A stretch of 64,000 bases of DNA from contig JBAYSX010000008.1 in the NCBI GenBank assembly GCA_041675905.1, positions 38,061 through 102,060 on the forward strand, read 5' to 3'. The notes under the pieces are model-generated. The model had not been told where the DNA came from. It did no database searches and saw nothing but the letters and a program-made list of their open reading frames with translations. The position numbers were made by a program, and so were the translations under genes. The DNA comes from Sandaracinobacteroides sp041675905. Its GTDB lineage: Bacteria; Pseudomonadota; Alphaproteobacteria; Sphingomonadales; Sphingomonadaceae. This document shows, one piece after another, positions 8,919-17,284 of the stretch (position 1 is the stretch's first letter; every line of letters begins with the position of its first letter).

Positions 8919-8938
8919 TGTGAAACAAATGTTTCACA
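8919..8938. promoter_or_regulatory. 20-bp inverted repeat, candidate regulator operator
   Basis: TGTGAAACAAATGTTTCACA is a perfect 9-2-9 inverted repeat in the gap between the dehydrogenase and the Rieske operon. Size and symmetry fit a dimeric TetR-type operator. It lies 99 bp before the small ORF at 9018 and 280 bp before the oxygenase. Confidence 0.6.
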
Positions 8939-9017
8939 TGATCATTGGCTGGCAATGTGGCTATTGCTACACACTCTCCCCAGAGCGCATCGAATCGCGC
9001 CATTCGGGAGGAATGCC

Positions 9018-9149
9018 ATGGCCATTGTCGATCCGGTCGAAGACCGGCTTGCCGTTCGTGCACTGTCACGCAGCGCGATGCCGATGGCGGGGCCGCCTGC
9101 CGGGCCAATGACAGCCATTGTCGCACAGCTGTCGCTTGCCGCCGCTTGA
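9018..9149 (+). CDS. possible small protein, 43 aa
   Basis: An open frame of 43 codons starting MAIVDPVEDRLAV, with GGGAGG 7 nt before the ATG, a better ribosome-binding site than most genes here. It is rich in Ala, Pro and Met (MPMAGPPAGPM) with no membrane segment or Cys motif. No homologue is known to me. It lies between a candidate operator and the Rieske oxygenase, in the same direction with a 50-bp gap, so it may be the first gene of that operon, a leader peptide, or chance. Without it, 8891-9199 would be an empty 309-bp gap. Confidence 0.4.
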   Translation: MAIVDPVEDRLAVRALSRSAMPMAGPPAGPMTAIVAQLSLAAA

Positions 9150-9199
9150 GGACGCGGCTTCCTTTCCAGCGCGCCTGACCCGGTTACAGGAGATCTTTC

Positions 9200-10567
9200 A
9201 TGAGCGAAATAACACCCTTTTCCAGCTCGATCGCCGAACGCTTTGTCAACGAGATATTTCCGGCCCGGTACAAGTCCGGCGCGTTGAAAAGCGAGCGTTA
9301 TACATCGCGCGATTTTGCCGATGCCGAATGGGAAAACGTCTTTACCAAGACCTGGCTGGTGGTTGGCCGCACGAACGAAGTCCCCGAGGAAGGCGATTAT
9401 ATCACCCACGAAATCGGTCCCGAGACCTTTCTGATCGTCAGGCAGGCAGATGGCAGTGTGCGTGCCTTCTATAATGTCTGCCAGCATCGCGGGAACCGGC
9501 TGGTCCATGCCAAAGAGGGCAGTCAGCCGTCTTTTACCTGCGATTATCACAGCTGGAAGTGGGGCATCGACGGGTCCTTGCTTTCCGTGCAGGACGAGGG
9601 GGATTTCTCGCAAGGGACGCCGTGTGGCCGCGTGCGGTTGGCAGAAGTCCGGTGTGAGGTGTTCAAGAGCTTCATCTTCATCAACATGGATGACGAGGCC
9701 GTCGATCTCAAAACCTATCTGGGCCCGATCTGGGACCGCTGGCAGGCTTATCCGGTTGAGGAGATGGTCCGCGTTCAGGCGCTGTCGATCCGCCTCCCCA
9801 GCAACTGGAAAGGGCTGATCGACAACTTCAGCGAAGTCTATCATTTCGCCACGGTCCACGGATCGTTCCTGGGATACCTGGAAGACGATTACCGTGACAT
9901 CAATTGCTCGGTGTTCGATGAAGGACACACCATGCTGAACATGAAAGCGGGGGTGCCTTCCGCGCGCCATCTGGCTTCGGCTATGGCGCCAATCAGCGAT
10001 CAGCTTGCCGCCGAACTGCGCCAATGGGATCTCGACCCGACGGATTTCGTGGCGGACCCAACAGCAACCCGCGCCGCGCTGCAGCGCCAGAGGCGCAAGC
10101 TTGGCCCGTCGCGGGGGCATCACCACTATGAAAACATGACAGATAGCCAGCTGACCGACAGCCATCACTATACCATCTTCCCCAACATTGCCGCCGGGAT
10201 GCTGGCCGATGGCATCCTGTTCCACCGCCTGCGCCCGCACGCGACGGACCCGCAGCAGTGCTATTACGACGTACATTATTACGCATTCGGAGAGGATACG
10301 TTCACGCGCATTTCTACGTCGGAAGGCGGCAGCGGTGGCAAGCGTGAAGATGTTCCGATCGAGGAACTGAACTACGGAGATCGCAGCCTCGGTGAATTGC
10401 TCGACGGAGATGTCGCCACAATGGTCGGGCAGCAGGCTGGTTGGCGTTCACGCGGGTACAGGGGCGGAGAGCTTTCAGACCAGGAGTTCCGGCTCGCATT
10501 CTTTCACTACATGATTGATCGCTACATCGCCGGATACCGGCCCGGGCGGAAGGAACAGGGGCGATGA
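9200..10567 (+). CDS. Rieske non-haem iron oxygenase, large (alpha) subunit
   Basis: A 455-residue aromatic-ring-hydroxylating-type oxygenase. The Rieske centre is C94-x-H96, 17 residues, C114-x-x-H117. The mononuclear iron site is N209-F-S-E-V-Y-H215-F-A-T-V-H220, with a likely Asp ligand near 402-404 (LLDGDVATMVGQ). It adds one or two oxygen atoms using electrons from a ferredoxin and reductase, neither of which is encoded nearby, nor is a beta subunit. Some homotrimeric family members are demethylases or monooxygenases, so ring dihydroxylation should not be assumed. AGGAGA lies 7 nt upstream. The stop overlaps the next start (ATGA), coupling it to the PhyH gene. Confidence 0.93.
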   Translation: MSEITPFSSSIAERFVNEIFPARYKSGALKSERYTSRDFADAEWENVFTKTWLVVGRTNEVPEEGDYITHEIGPETFLIVRQADGSVRAFYNVCQHRGNRLVHAKEGSQPSFTCDYHSWKWGIDGSLLSVQDEGDFSQGTPCGRVRLAEVRCEVFKSFIFINMDDEAVDLKTYLGPIWDRWQAYPVEEMVRVQALSIRLPSNWKGLIDNFSEVYHFATVHGSFLGYLEDDYRDINCSVFDEGHTMLNMKAGVPSARHLASAMAPISDQLAAELRQWDLDPTDFVADPTATRAALQRQRRKLGPSRGHHHYENMTDSQLTDSHHYTIFPNIAAGMLADGILFHRLRPHATDPQQCYYDVHYYAFGEDTFTRISTSEGGSGGKREDVPIEELNYGDRSLGELLDGDVATMVGQQAGWRSRGYRGGELSDQEFRLAFFHYMIDRYIAGYRPGRKEQGR

Positions 10568-11415
10568 TCGATCCCGGCGCGCAGCGACGCGCTCTGGCCG
10601 AGGACGGGGCAATCCATATCCCGGGTCTGATTCCGCCCGGGATGCTGCCAACACTGGCAGCTATTTTCGACTGGAGCATCGCCAACCCGAGCAACAATGC
10701 TCATAACTTCGAGCCTACGCCTGCCAGCCCGGGGCGCTTTTATGCTGACATCAACAATCCGATGATCCCGCGCGGCGGCTCGCCTTATGACGCCTTGCTT
10801 GTGGAATCGCATTTGGGCGATGTCCTGAAAGAATTATGGGGCTCGCGCGCTATCTGGTTCCTCTATGAGCAGGTCCTGCTGAAAGAGGGCGGCGCAACGC
10901 GACGGACACCATGGCATCAGGATTCATCATACCTGCCGATCAAGGGAGACATGATCGCAGTGATCTGGATTACACTGGAGGAAACACCGGCAGAAAACGC
11001 ACTGGAATTCGTTCAGGCTTCGCATCGCGGTCCTTTATATGACGGCAGCGCCTTTGACCCTGCCGACGATACAGTCCCGGTATATGGGGACGGATCGATG
11101 CCGCGCTTGCCCGATATCGAAGCGGATCGCGGCAAATGGCCGATCCTGTCATGGGATGTGCAGCCCGGCGATGCACTGGTCTTTCATCCGGCGACGCTCC
11201 ATGGCGGTGCACCGACCCGGGCCGGATATCGCCGCCGCACGCTGTCGCTGCGCTTCTTCGGTGAGGATGCAACCTATCAGCCACGCTCTGCCAATGGCGT
11301 GCGGGGCATAGGCATCGAAGGCGAAACAATCTGGGACAAGCTCGGGAAGTGCCTCAAGCCCGGCGATCCACTGCGGCACTCTGATTTTTTACAGGTGCGC
11401 TACGCCACGGACTGA
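10564..11415 (+). CDS. phytanoyl-CoA dioxygenase (PhyH) family oxygenase
   Basis: A 283-residue Fe(II)/2-oxoglutarate-type oxygenase. The iron triad is H118-x-D120 in PWHQDSSY and H213 in TLHGGAP, with a basic RRR segment about 10 residues later that should bind 2-oxoglutarate. Expected chemistry is hydroxylation, or a related oxidation, of a carboxylated or cyclic substrate with succinate and CO2 as co-products. It overlaps the Rieske gene by 4 nt, so the two oxygenases are probably made together and may act in sequence. Bacterial PhyH members act on many small molecules, so the name does not imply phytanoyl-CoA. Confidence 0.88.
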   Translation: MIDPGAQRRALAEDGAIHIPGLIPPGMLPTLAAIFDWSIANPSNNAHNFEPTPASPGRFYADINNPMIPRGGSPYDALLVESHLGDVLKELWGSRAIWFLYEQVLLKEGGATRRTPWHQDSSYLPIKGDMIAVIWITLEETPAENALEFVQASHRGPLYDGSAFDPADDTVPVYGDGSMPRLPDIEADRGKWPILSWDVQPGDALVFHPATLHGGAPTRAGYRRRTLSLRFFGEDATYQPRSANGVRGIGIEGETIWDKLGKCLKPGDPLRHSDFLQVRYATD

Positions 11416-11443
11416 CACAGTATCCAAAAAAGGGGAGAGCCGA

Positions 11444-11911
11444 ATGAACGATCCTGAATGGAAGGCGATCGACGCGATCAAGTCTCTCAAGGCCCGCTAT
11501 TTCCGTTTCCTGGACAGCAAGAATTACGGTGGGCTGGATACCATCTTCACCGACGACGCTGTGATCGACGTACGCGGCTCGACCACCCCGGGTGACGGGG
11601 AAGGTCCGGCGGTTGCGGGCCTCGACGACGAGGTTATGACCGGGCGCCAGTTCAAACAGTTCTTCCGCACCGGCATCGGCCATCTGGTGACGGTCCACCA
11701 TGGTCATATGCCGGAAATCGTTCTGGAAACAGCAGATACGGCCCGCGCCATCTGGGCATTCGAGGATCATCTCTGGTTTCCTGGCGGCAGTCCGTTCCGC
11801 AAAATGCATGGATGGGGACATTATCACGACCGTTATGTCCGCACAGACATCGGCTGGCAGGTTTCGGCTATGAAAATCACCCGCATCAGAACGGAAACGC
11901 TGCCATGGTAG
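11444..11911 (+). CDS. NTF2/SnoaL-like protein, paralog 3
   Basis: A 155-residue SnoaL_4-type protein. Asp in RFLDSKNYG (near 24) and His in VTVHHGHMPE (near 87-90) fit the dyad of dehydratase-type relatives; the WAFEDHLW segment forms the central sheet. AGGGGAGAG precedes the ATG. It follows the PhyH gene by 28 bp and belongs to the same rightward run. It is more distant from paralogs 1 and 2, so the cluster holds at least two NTF2 subgroups. Likely an isomerase, dehydratase or cyclase on a pathway intermediate. Confidence 0.8.
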   Translation: MNDPEWKAIDAIKSLKARYFRFLDSKNYGGLDTIFTDDAVIDVRGSTTPGDGEGPAVAGLDDEVMTGRQFKQFFRTGIGHLVTVHHGHMPEIVLETADTARAIWAFEDHLWFPGGSPFRKMHGWGHYHDRYVRTDIGWQVSAMKITRIRTETLPW

Positions 11912-12148
11912 GCTAACGTCCGTCCGGTCTTAGAATCAATAATATGGGAGGAAGGGTGGACCTTGAACTGCGAAACAAGCAGGTGGTGATCAGCACCAAC
12001 TTGTTGCAACGCATGATCGGCGAGTGCGCGCGCCCTTGCGGTGCATTTGACCCCGTTTCCCAAATCCATGGCCGCAAAGCCAGCCACGAGACGATGGGGC
12101 TGCCTTTTTCAATACCGAATTCACGAACGACAGGGAGAATGGATCACC

Positions 12149-12676
12149 ATGGATGAGCGGGAACGCAAAATCAGCCAACTGATCGACAGTAACGAAATTT
12201 ATGCCGTGATTGCACGGTATTGCCGCGGTGTGGACAGGGGTGATGTCGACCTCATTCGCTCGGTCTATCATGAAGATGCGACCGACGATCATGGCATGTT
12301 CAAGGGCCTCGGCGTGGATTTTGCTCCCTGGATCGTGGACTGGAATCGCACCAACATACGGCTGTCGCAGCATTTTATCGGCAACTTCCTCTGCGAGGTC
12401 GATGGCGACGTGGCGTTCACGGAAACCTACTGTATTTCCTTCAGCGAAGATTTCAACGGTAACAACGCCACCGTTTACAATCGCTATATTGATCGTTTCG
12501 AGAGAAGGAACGGTGAGTGGAAGATAGCATCGCGCGTTTGCGTACTCGATCTGACCCGCATCGATCCCGTTACGCCATCGTTCGGAGATGTCCCGGGGTG
12601 GGATTTCAAATGGGGTACGGCTGATCGCAACGACCCCTCATATAGTGAAGGTTCGCATTCTATTTTCAAGAATTAA
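12149..12676 (+). CDS. NTF2/SnoaL-like protein, paralog 4 (LinA-like dyad)
   Basis: A 175-residue SnoaL_4-type protein. It has the motif YCRGVDRGD with Asp near 26, the HEDATDDHG segment, and His in LSQHFIGN (near 74), the spacing seen in LinA (Asp25/His73) and scytalone dehydratase. The start at 12149 is chosen because GGGAGA lies upstream and the DERERKISQL helix is a normal family N terminus; a longer frame to 12041 is unlikely. It follows a 237-bp gap after paralog 3. Proposed role: lyase or dehydratase; dehydrochlorination is not claimed. Confidence 0.82.
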   Translation: MDERERKISQLIDSNEIYAVIARYCRGVDRGDVDLIRSVYHEDATDDHGMFKGLGVDFAPWIVDWNRTNIRLSQHFIGNFLCEVDGDVAFTETYCISFSEDFNGNNATVYNRYIDRFERRNGEWKIASRVCVLDLTRIDPVTPSFGDVPGWDFKWGTADRNDPSYSEGSHSIFKN

Positions 12677-12740
12677 ATAAAATAAATTATACAACTGTTT
12701 TTAAATAAAAATATCAGCAATTAGACCGGGAGAGTGGATA

Positions 12741-15053
12741 GTGGTTTATAATTTGCCAAACAATCCTTTTTACAATAATTTCAGGCCACATATTATAGCG
12801 ACCGCTTCTGTTATTGCACTGCTCTCATCTGCGGCACAGGCTCAGGAAACGACTGGCGACAGTCGCGGAGGCCTGCAGGAAATCGTGGTCACCGCGCAGA
12901 AACGCGCTGAAAACCTTCAGAGTGTGCCAATCGCAGTTTCTGCCGTTACGGGTGATTCTATCGAGAAGATGCAGGCGGTGAACCTGCAGGGTCTGCAAGG
13001 AGCCGTGCCGTCCATCCAGATCGGTAGCTTCTCCAACACGCCGAACTCCGCAGTTTTCACGATCCGCGGCATCGGTGTTATCGATCCCGATCCATATGCC
13101 GGCAACACTGTGTCCATCGTGCTCGACGGCGTACCGCAATATTTCAACGTGGGCGCCTTGGTGGACCTGTTTGATGTGGAGCGGGTGGAAATTCTGCGTG
13201 GCCCGCAGGGCACTTTGTTCGGCGCCAATACCACCGGGGGTGCCGTCAATGTCGTAACGCGACAACCAACCGGTGAATTCGGTGGTCGAGCCGAAGTTAC
13301 CGTCGGCAACTGGAACCGTCTGGACGTCAAGGCAGCGGTCGATTTCCCGATTATCGAAGACGTGCTCGCCGGTAAGGTAGCTGCCATGCACCATGGCCGC
13401 GATGGCTGGGTAACCAACATTGTCGACGGCTCCGATATGGGCAGCGTCAACAACACGCAGGTTCGTACTTACCTGAAGTTCACGCCTGTCGACAATTTCC
13501 AGGCGACCCTGATGGGAAGCTATGAACGGTCGCGTGGTGGCGCCCCGATTGTCGTGAACGGCGCCGTTCCGGGGGAGGCGCGCTATGTCGCGCCGGGCAC
13601 CCTGCTTCCGGGTTCATCGCTGCCGCAATATGCCAATCCGTGCCCTGACATCACGCAGCGCTGCAAGGCGCCAGACAAATACTATTCTGCCAATGATGGT
13701 GTGCCTGACATGAGCGATATGGATACATATCGTCTGAACCTGACGATGAACTGGGACGATACGCCGATTGGCGATATCACCTCGATCACCGCCTACAAGC
13801 ACTTCAAGTTGACCGAGTTCACCGATCAGAACGCGACTGCACAGATTGCTGATGCCACTTACCGCGGCACCAAAGGATGGCAGTTCAGCCAGGAACTGCG
13901 CACCAGCGCCGACATCAACGACGCCATCAATCTCCAGATTGGCGGCAATTACATGAAAACACATTACGATCAGTTCCAGAACTTCCTGATCCAGTTCGCT
14001 TTGCCCGGATTCAGTCAACTCACGCTGCAGGATCAGGACAACTGGTCTGGTTCATTGTTCGCCCATACGTATATCGAGCTTACCGAACGGCTGAAACTGC
14101 AGGCAGGCGTTCGCTATACGCACGAAAAGACCTCCATGGAGGCCGGCGTGTACAATTTCCTGAGTAGCGACGGCGTGGCCCAATTCTTTGGCTCTACCCC
14201 CCTGGGCGGTTTCACCACAAACGGCAGCAAGTCCTGGGACAAGTTGGGATGGAAGGTTGGTCTGGACTATCAGGCGACCGACCACATGATGCTTTATGGC
14301 TACTACGCACGCGGTTTCAAATCGGGCGGATTTGTAGGCCGTATCACGCTGCCGCAGGACATTGGTCCGTTCAACCCTGAAACTGTCGATACCTTCGAAG
14401 TTGGTATCAAGGCCGATTGGTTCGATAATCGGCTTCGCACCAACCTGTCCGCGTTCTACACCAACTATCGCGACATGCAGGTGGCTCAGGTCTATTGGGT
14501 TCCCAACGAGCAGGGCGTTCTCGTCAACGGCAACACGATTCTCAATGCGGGCAAGGCCGAAATTAAAGGCTTTGAATTTGAAACGACAATCGTTCCGATC
14601 GATGGTCTGGTCCTGACCGGCTCGGTCGCCTATCTCGACGCCAAGTATAAGGAGTTTGATCTTAACGAGATCATTCTGGGCGTGCCAACCACACGCAATC
14701 TTGCAGGTTACCGTCTGCAGAATGCCCCCAAATGGGCCGGTTCGGCTGGAGCTACATATGAATTCCGGGCAGGATCGGGCCAGGCTACTTTAGGCCTGAA
14801 CTACAGTTACACCGGAAAGAAATATAACACGTCGCTTCTTAATACGCCGCGCGCAACCGTTCAACCAACGCACTATGTAAACGGCAATATTGAGTGGAGC
14901 CCGGAGAGCGAAAGGTGGTCGATCGGTCTTTGGGGACGCAACCTCTTCGATAATCGCTATATTTCGAGCGTATATGATGCGCCAGGTGTGTTCGGACTGG
15001 TAAACTATGCGCCGCCGCGTGAATACGGTGCTACGTTCAAGTATAATTTCTAA
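12741..15053 (+). CDS. TonB-dependent receptor, paralog B of the catabolic cluster
   Basis: A 770-residue receptor starting with GTG at 12741 (GGGAG upstream), signal peptide ending near SSAAQAQE, the segment EIVVTAQKR, a plug with VFTIRGIG and EILRGPQGTLFGANTTGG, and a barrel ending in ATFKYNF. It is a close full-length paralog of the receptor at 3922, with the same Cys pair (CPDITQRCKAP). The two receptors bracket the catabolic genes, a pattern expected for uptake of related forms of one substrate class. The upstream 60 bp is strongly AT-rich (12677-12720), probably its promoter. Confidence 0.93.
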   Translation: MVYNLPNNPFYNNFRPHIIATASVIALLSSAAQAQETTGDSRGGLQEIVVTAQKRAENLQSVPIAVSAVTGDSIEKMQAVNLQGLQGAVPSIQIGSFSNTPNSAVFTIRGIGVIDPDPYAGNTVSIVLDGVPQYFNVGALVDLFDVERVEILRGPQGTLFGANTTGGAVNVVTRQPTGEFGGRAEVTVGNWNRLDVKAAVDFPIIEDVLAGKVAAMHHGRDGWVTNIVDGSDMGSVNNTQVRTYLKFTPVDNFQATLMGSYERSRGGAPIVVNGAVPGEARYVAPGTLLPGSSLPQYANPCPDITQRCKAPDKYYSANDGVPDMSDMDTYRLNLTMNWDDTPIGDITSITAYKHFKLTEFTDQNATAQIADATYRGTKGWQFSQELRTSADINDAINLQIGGNYMKTHYDQFQNFLIQFALPGFSQLTLQDQDNWSGSLFAHTYIELTERLKLQAGVRYTHEKTSMEAGVYNFLSSDGVAQFFGSTPLGGFTTNGSKSWDKLGWKVGLDYQATDHMMLYGYYARGFKSGGFVGRITLPQDIGPFNPETVDTFEVGIKADWFDNRLRTNLSAFYTNYRDMQVAQVYWVPNEQGVLVNGNTILNAGKAEIKGFEFETTIVPIDGLVLTGSVAYLDAKYKEFDLNEIILGVPTTRNLAGYRLQNAPKWAGSAGATYEFRAGSGQATLGLNYSYTGKKYNTSLLNTPRATVQPTHYVNGNIEWSPESERWSIGLWGRNLFDNRYISSVYDAPGVFGLVNYAPPREYGATFKYNF

Positions 15054-15062
15054 CTCTTCGCG

Positions 15063-15099
15063 CTGCCGGGCCGCTGGCGCACCAGCACCAGCCCGGCAG
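15063..15099 (+). terminator. nested hairpin after the receptor gene
   Basis: CTGCCGGGC pairs with GCCCGGCAG, and GCTGG with CCAGC inside it. It begins 10 nt after the receptor stop. No U tract, but a plausible 3' end for the cluster transcript. Confidence 0.6.
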
Positions 15100-15187
15100 T
15101 ACGCACGGGCCGCCCGTCTTTCAGCTATAGGCTTTGGTGGGCGGATTCGCGGGCATATTGGCGGTTCCCAGAAATATCAGCGCATTT

Positions 15188-15277
15188 TGGCGGAAGAGGT
15201 GGGATTCGAACCCACGGACGGGTTGCCCCGTCGCTGGTTTTCAAGACCAGTTCCTTAAACCACTCGGACACTCTTCC
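15188..15277 (-). tRNA. tRNA-Ser (anticodon TGA)
   Basis: On the minus strand the acceptor GGAAGAG pairs with CTCTTCC, the anticodon stem CTGGT/ACCAG encloses loop CTTGAAA (anticodon TGA), there is a long variable arm as expected for Ser, and the T arm is GTGGG-TTCGAAT-CCCAC. Discriminator G and an encoded CCA (15188-15190) complete it. Confidence 0.96.
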
Positions 15278-15465
15278 ATACCGATCCAGAGGCTTGCCCG
15301 GAGCCTCCGGTAGCTTTCAAGGCCGCTGCCTTCAACCTCCCGGCTACTCTTCCCGTTATCATCCTGCTGCGCCTAATGCGGTGAAGGCCAGGTGGCAAGA
15401 GCGATGTTCGCGCAGGAGATATTTCGCCAGGGGGTTTCACGCACCGCTCGGGATGTGGCACAGGT

Positions 15466-16500
15466 ATGTTCATGCGGTATTTTTCGATACTTGCGGCCCT
15501 GGGGGCCACATTCCTGGCCATGGCCCCGGTGCAAGCGGATGAGGCCGGATTTTCGGCCTGGCTTGTGCAATACCGGCAGGGGGCGGTGCAGCGCGGCCTG
15601 TCGGCAGAATGGATCGACAAGGCGCTGGCTGATGCGGTCTATACGCCCCGCGTCGTGGAACTGGATCGGGCGCAACCGGATGATTCGGGGCGGCGCAATG
15701 TGTTCGCTTCCTACCTCGATCGCCAATTGACTCCGCAGCGGATTGCGGACGGTCGGGCACGCGCCAGCGCCCATTCGAGCGCATTGAAGCGGATATCAGC
15801 GGAAACGGGTGTGCCCGGTGCGATCATCGTGGCGATCTGGGGGATGGAGACCAGTTACGGGCGCATTACCGGCGGTTTCGATTTGCCATCGTCGCTGGCT
15901 ACACTCGCTTATGATGGCCGGCGCGCCGAATTGTTCACGCGCGAACTGGATGCGCTGGTGCGGATGGTGGGCGAGGGCCGGGCGGATCGGTCGCAACTGC
16001 GCGGCAGTTGGGCGGGGGCATTCGGCCAGCCACAATTTTTGCCCTCCAGTTATCTGGGTTATGCGAAAGATGGCGATGGAGACGGACGCGCCGATATCTG
16101 GAATTCCGTGCCGGACACTTTCGCCTCTATCGCCAATTATTTGCGGGAACATGGCTGGCAGCGCGATATCCCCTGGGGTTTTCGCGCCGTTGTGCCGCGC
16201 AATTTCGACCGCGTCTCGATTGGCAACCCGGAAAAACCTGAAAGCTGCATCCGCCCGATGCAGGCGCACAGTCGCTGGCGGACAGCGGGCGAATGGCGGG
16301 CAGATGGCTTCATTCCGATGAACGCCTTGTGGCCGGCGGATGACGTGCCGATGACCCTGGTAGAACCCGATGGACCAGATACCGGTGCGTATCTGACGAC
16401 GGCAAGCTATCGCGCCATCATGGAATATAATTGCTCCAATTTTTATGCTCTATCCGTTGCGTTACTGGCCGATGCAGTTCAATCAGTTCTTCGTAATTAG
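15466..16500 (+). CDS. lytic murein transglycosylase, MltB/GH103 type
   Basis: A 344-residue exported enzyme with a signal peptide cleaved after APVQA (near 24) and no lipobox, so it is probably periplasmic rather than lipid-anchored. The catalytic Glu is E128 in WGMETSYG; SWAGAFGQPQFLPSSY and the DGDGRADIW segment are characteristic of MltB. It cleaves the MurNAc-GlcNAc bond of peptidoglycan, forming 1,6-anhydro-MurNAc. A second Met two codons on could also be the start. The 3' end overlaps rlpA by 56 nt, suggesting joint expression of two cell-wall enzymes. Confidence 0.92.
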   Translation: MFMRYFSILAALGATFLAMAPVQADEAGFSAWLVQYRQGAVQRGLSAEWIDKALADAVYTPRVVELDRAQPDDSGRRNVFASYLDRQLTPQRIADGRARASAHSSALKRISAETGVPGAIIVAIWGMETSYGRITGGFDLPSSLATLAYDGRRAELFTRELDALVRMVGEGRADRSQLRGSWAGAFGQPQFLPSSYLGYAKDGDGDGRADIWNSVPDTFASIANYLREHGWQRDIPWGFRAVVPRNFDRVSIGNPEKPESCIRPMQAHSRWRTAGEWRADGFIPMNALWPADDVPMTLVEPDGPDTGAYLTTASYRAIMEYNCSNFYALSVALLADAVQSVLRN

Positions 16501-17284
16501 TTGCGCGCTGCTGATGGCGGCGTGCGCCAGCCAGCCGAAGCGTGTCGCTACATCTTCGCCCGCCTCGCCCGCGCCGGGGGTGAAGGTGGGCAAACCGTAT
16601 CAGGTATTTGGCAAAACCTATATCCCGCACGACGACCGCACCTATGAGGAGCGCGGGATTGCCAGCTGGTATGGGCCAACCTTCCATGCCAAACCGACGG
16701 CCAATGGCGAGATTTACAATCAGGATGATGTGACGGCGGCGCACAAAACGCTGCCCATGCCAAGCTGGGTGGAAGTGACCAATCTCGATAATGGTCGCCA
16801 ACTGGTGCTGCGGATCAATGATCGCGGGCCTTTTGTAGACGGGCGCATTATCGATTTATCGCGACGGTCGGCGCAGTTATTGGGTGTGGATCGCGTCGGT
16901 CTTGCCAATGTTCGGGTACGGCGCGTCTATCCACCTGAGGATTGGGCGCGTAACACCGCGCCGCTATCGCGCCAGGTGGAACTGGCCGCCACGACCGCAC
17001 CGCAGCCGAAGGCTCCGGTTTCACCGGTGGTGCCGTCTGCGCCTTCTCTCGCCACTTCACCCGCCGTCTTGCGCAATTTTGTGCAGGTTGCGGCTGTTTC
17101 GGATCGTGGCCGGGCGGAATGGCTGGCGCAGAATCTTGTTGGCTATGGCCCGGCGGCAACGCACCCCGCCCCCAATGGCCTGTGGCGGGTGCGGCTGGGG
17201 CCGTTCGATTCCAGCCGCGCGATTACCATCCTGGAAGAAATCCATCTGGCCGGTTATCCGGAAGCCCGGCTGATCTACGAATGA
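16445..17284 (+). CDS. rlpA: RlpA-type septal lytic transglycosylase lipoprotein
   Basis: A 279-residue protein with lipobox LMAAC (Cys27), a double-psi beta-barrel domain at about 65-155 (GIASWYGPTFHAKPTANGE, INDRGPFVDGRIIDLS), a Pro-rich linker and a C-terminal SPOR domain (about 210-279). RlpA acts at the division septum, cutting glycan strands stripped of stem peptides; SPOR binds such denuded glycans. The ATG at 16445 gives a signal peptide with one Arg; an ATG at 16472 is possible but leaves no positive charge. Its stop overlaps the tmk start (ATGA). Confidence 0.92.
   Translation: MLYPLRYWPMQFNQFFVISCALLMAACASQPKRVATSSPASPAPGVKVGKPYQVFGKTYIPHDDRTYEERGIASWYGPTFHAKPTANGEIYNQDDVTAAHKTLPMPSWVEVTNLDNGRQLVLRINDRGPFVDGRIIDLSRRSAQLLGVDRVGLANVRVRRVYPPEDWARNTAPLSRQVELAATTAPQPKAPVSPVVPSAPSLATSPAVLRNFVQVAAVSDRGRAEWLAQNLVGYGPAATHPAPNGLWRVRLGPFDSSRAITILEEIHLAGYPEARLIYE

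Noticed and set aside
9200..10567. Complete ring-hydroxylating dioxygenase system
   Set aside because: No beta subunit, ferredoxin or reductase gene is adjacent, so only the oxygenase component can be claimed.
11944..12156. 70-codon frame before NTF2 paralog 4, beginning at a GGGAGGAAGG sequence
   Set aside because: The purine-rich run lies inside the frame itself, the product has no recognisable feature, and it overlaps the real start; possibly a gene remnant, not supportable as a gene.
12149..12676. Lindane dehydrochlorinase LinA
   Set aside because: Shares the Asp/His pair and fold only; overall sequence and neighbours do not match the lin system.
15188..15277. tRNA-Ser as an integration boundary of the catabolic cluster
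   Set aside because: No integrase and no visible direct repeat of the tRNA 3' end on the other side of the cluster.
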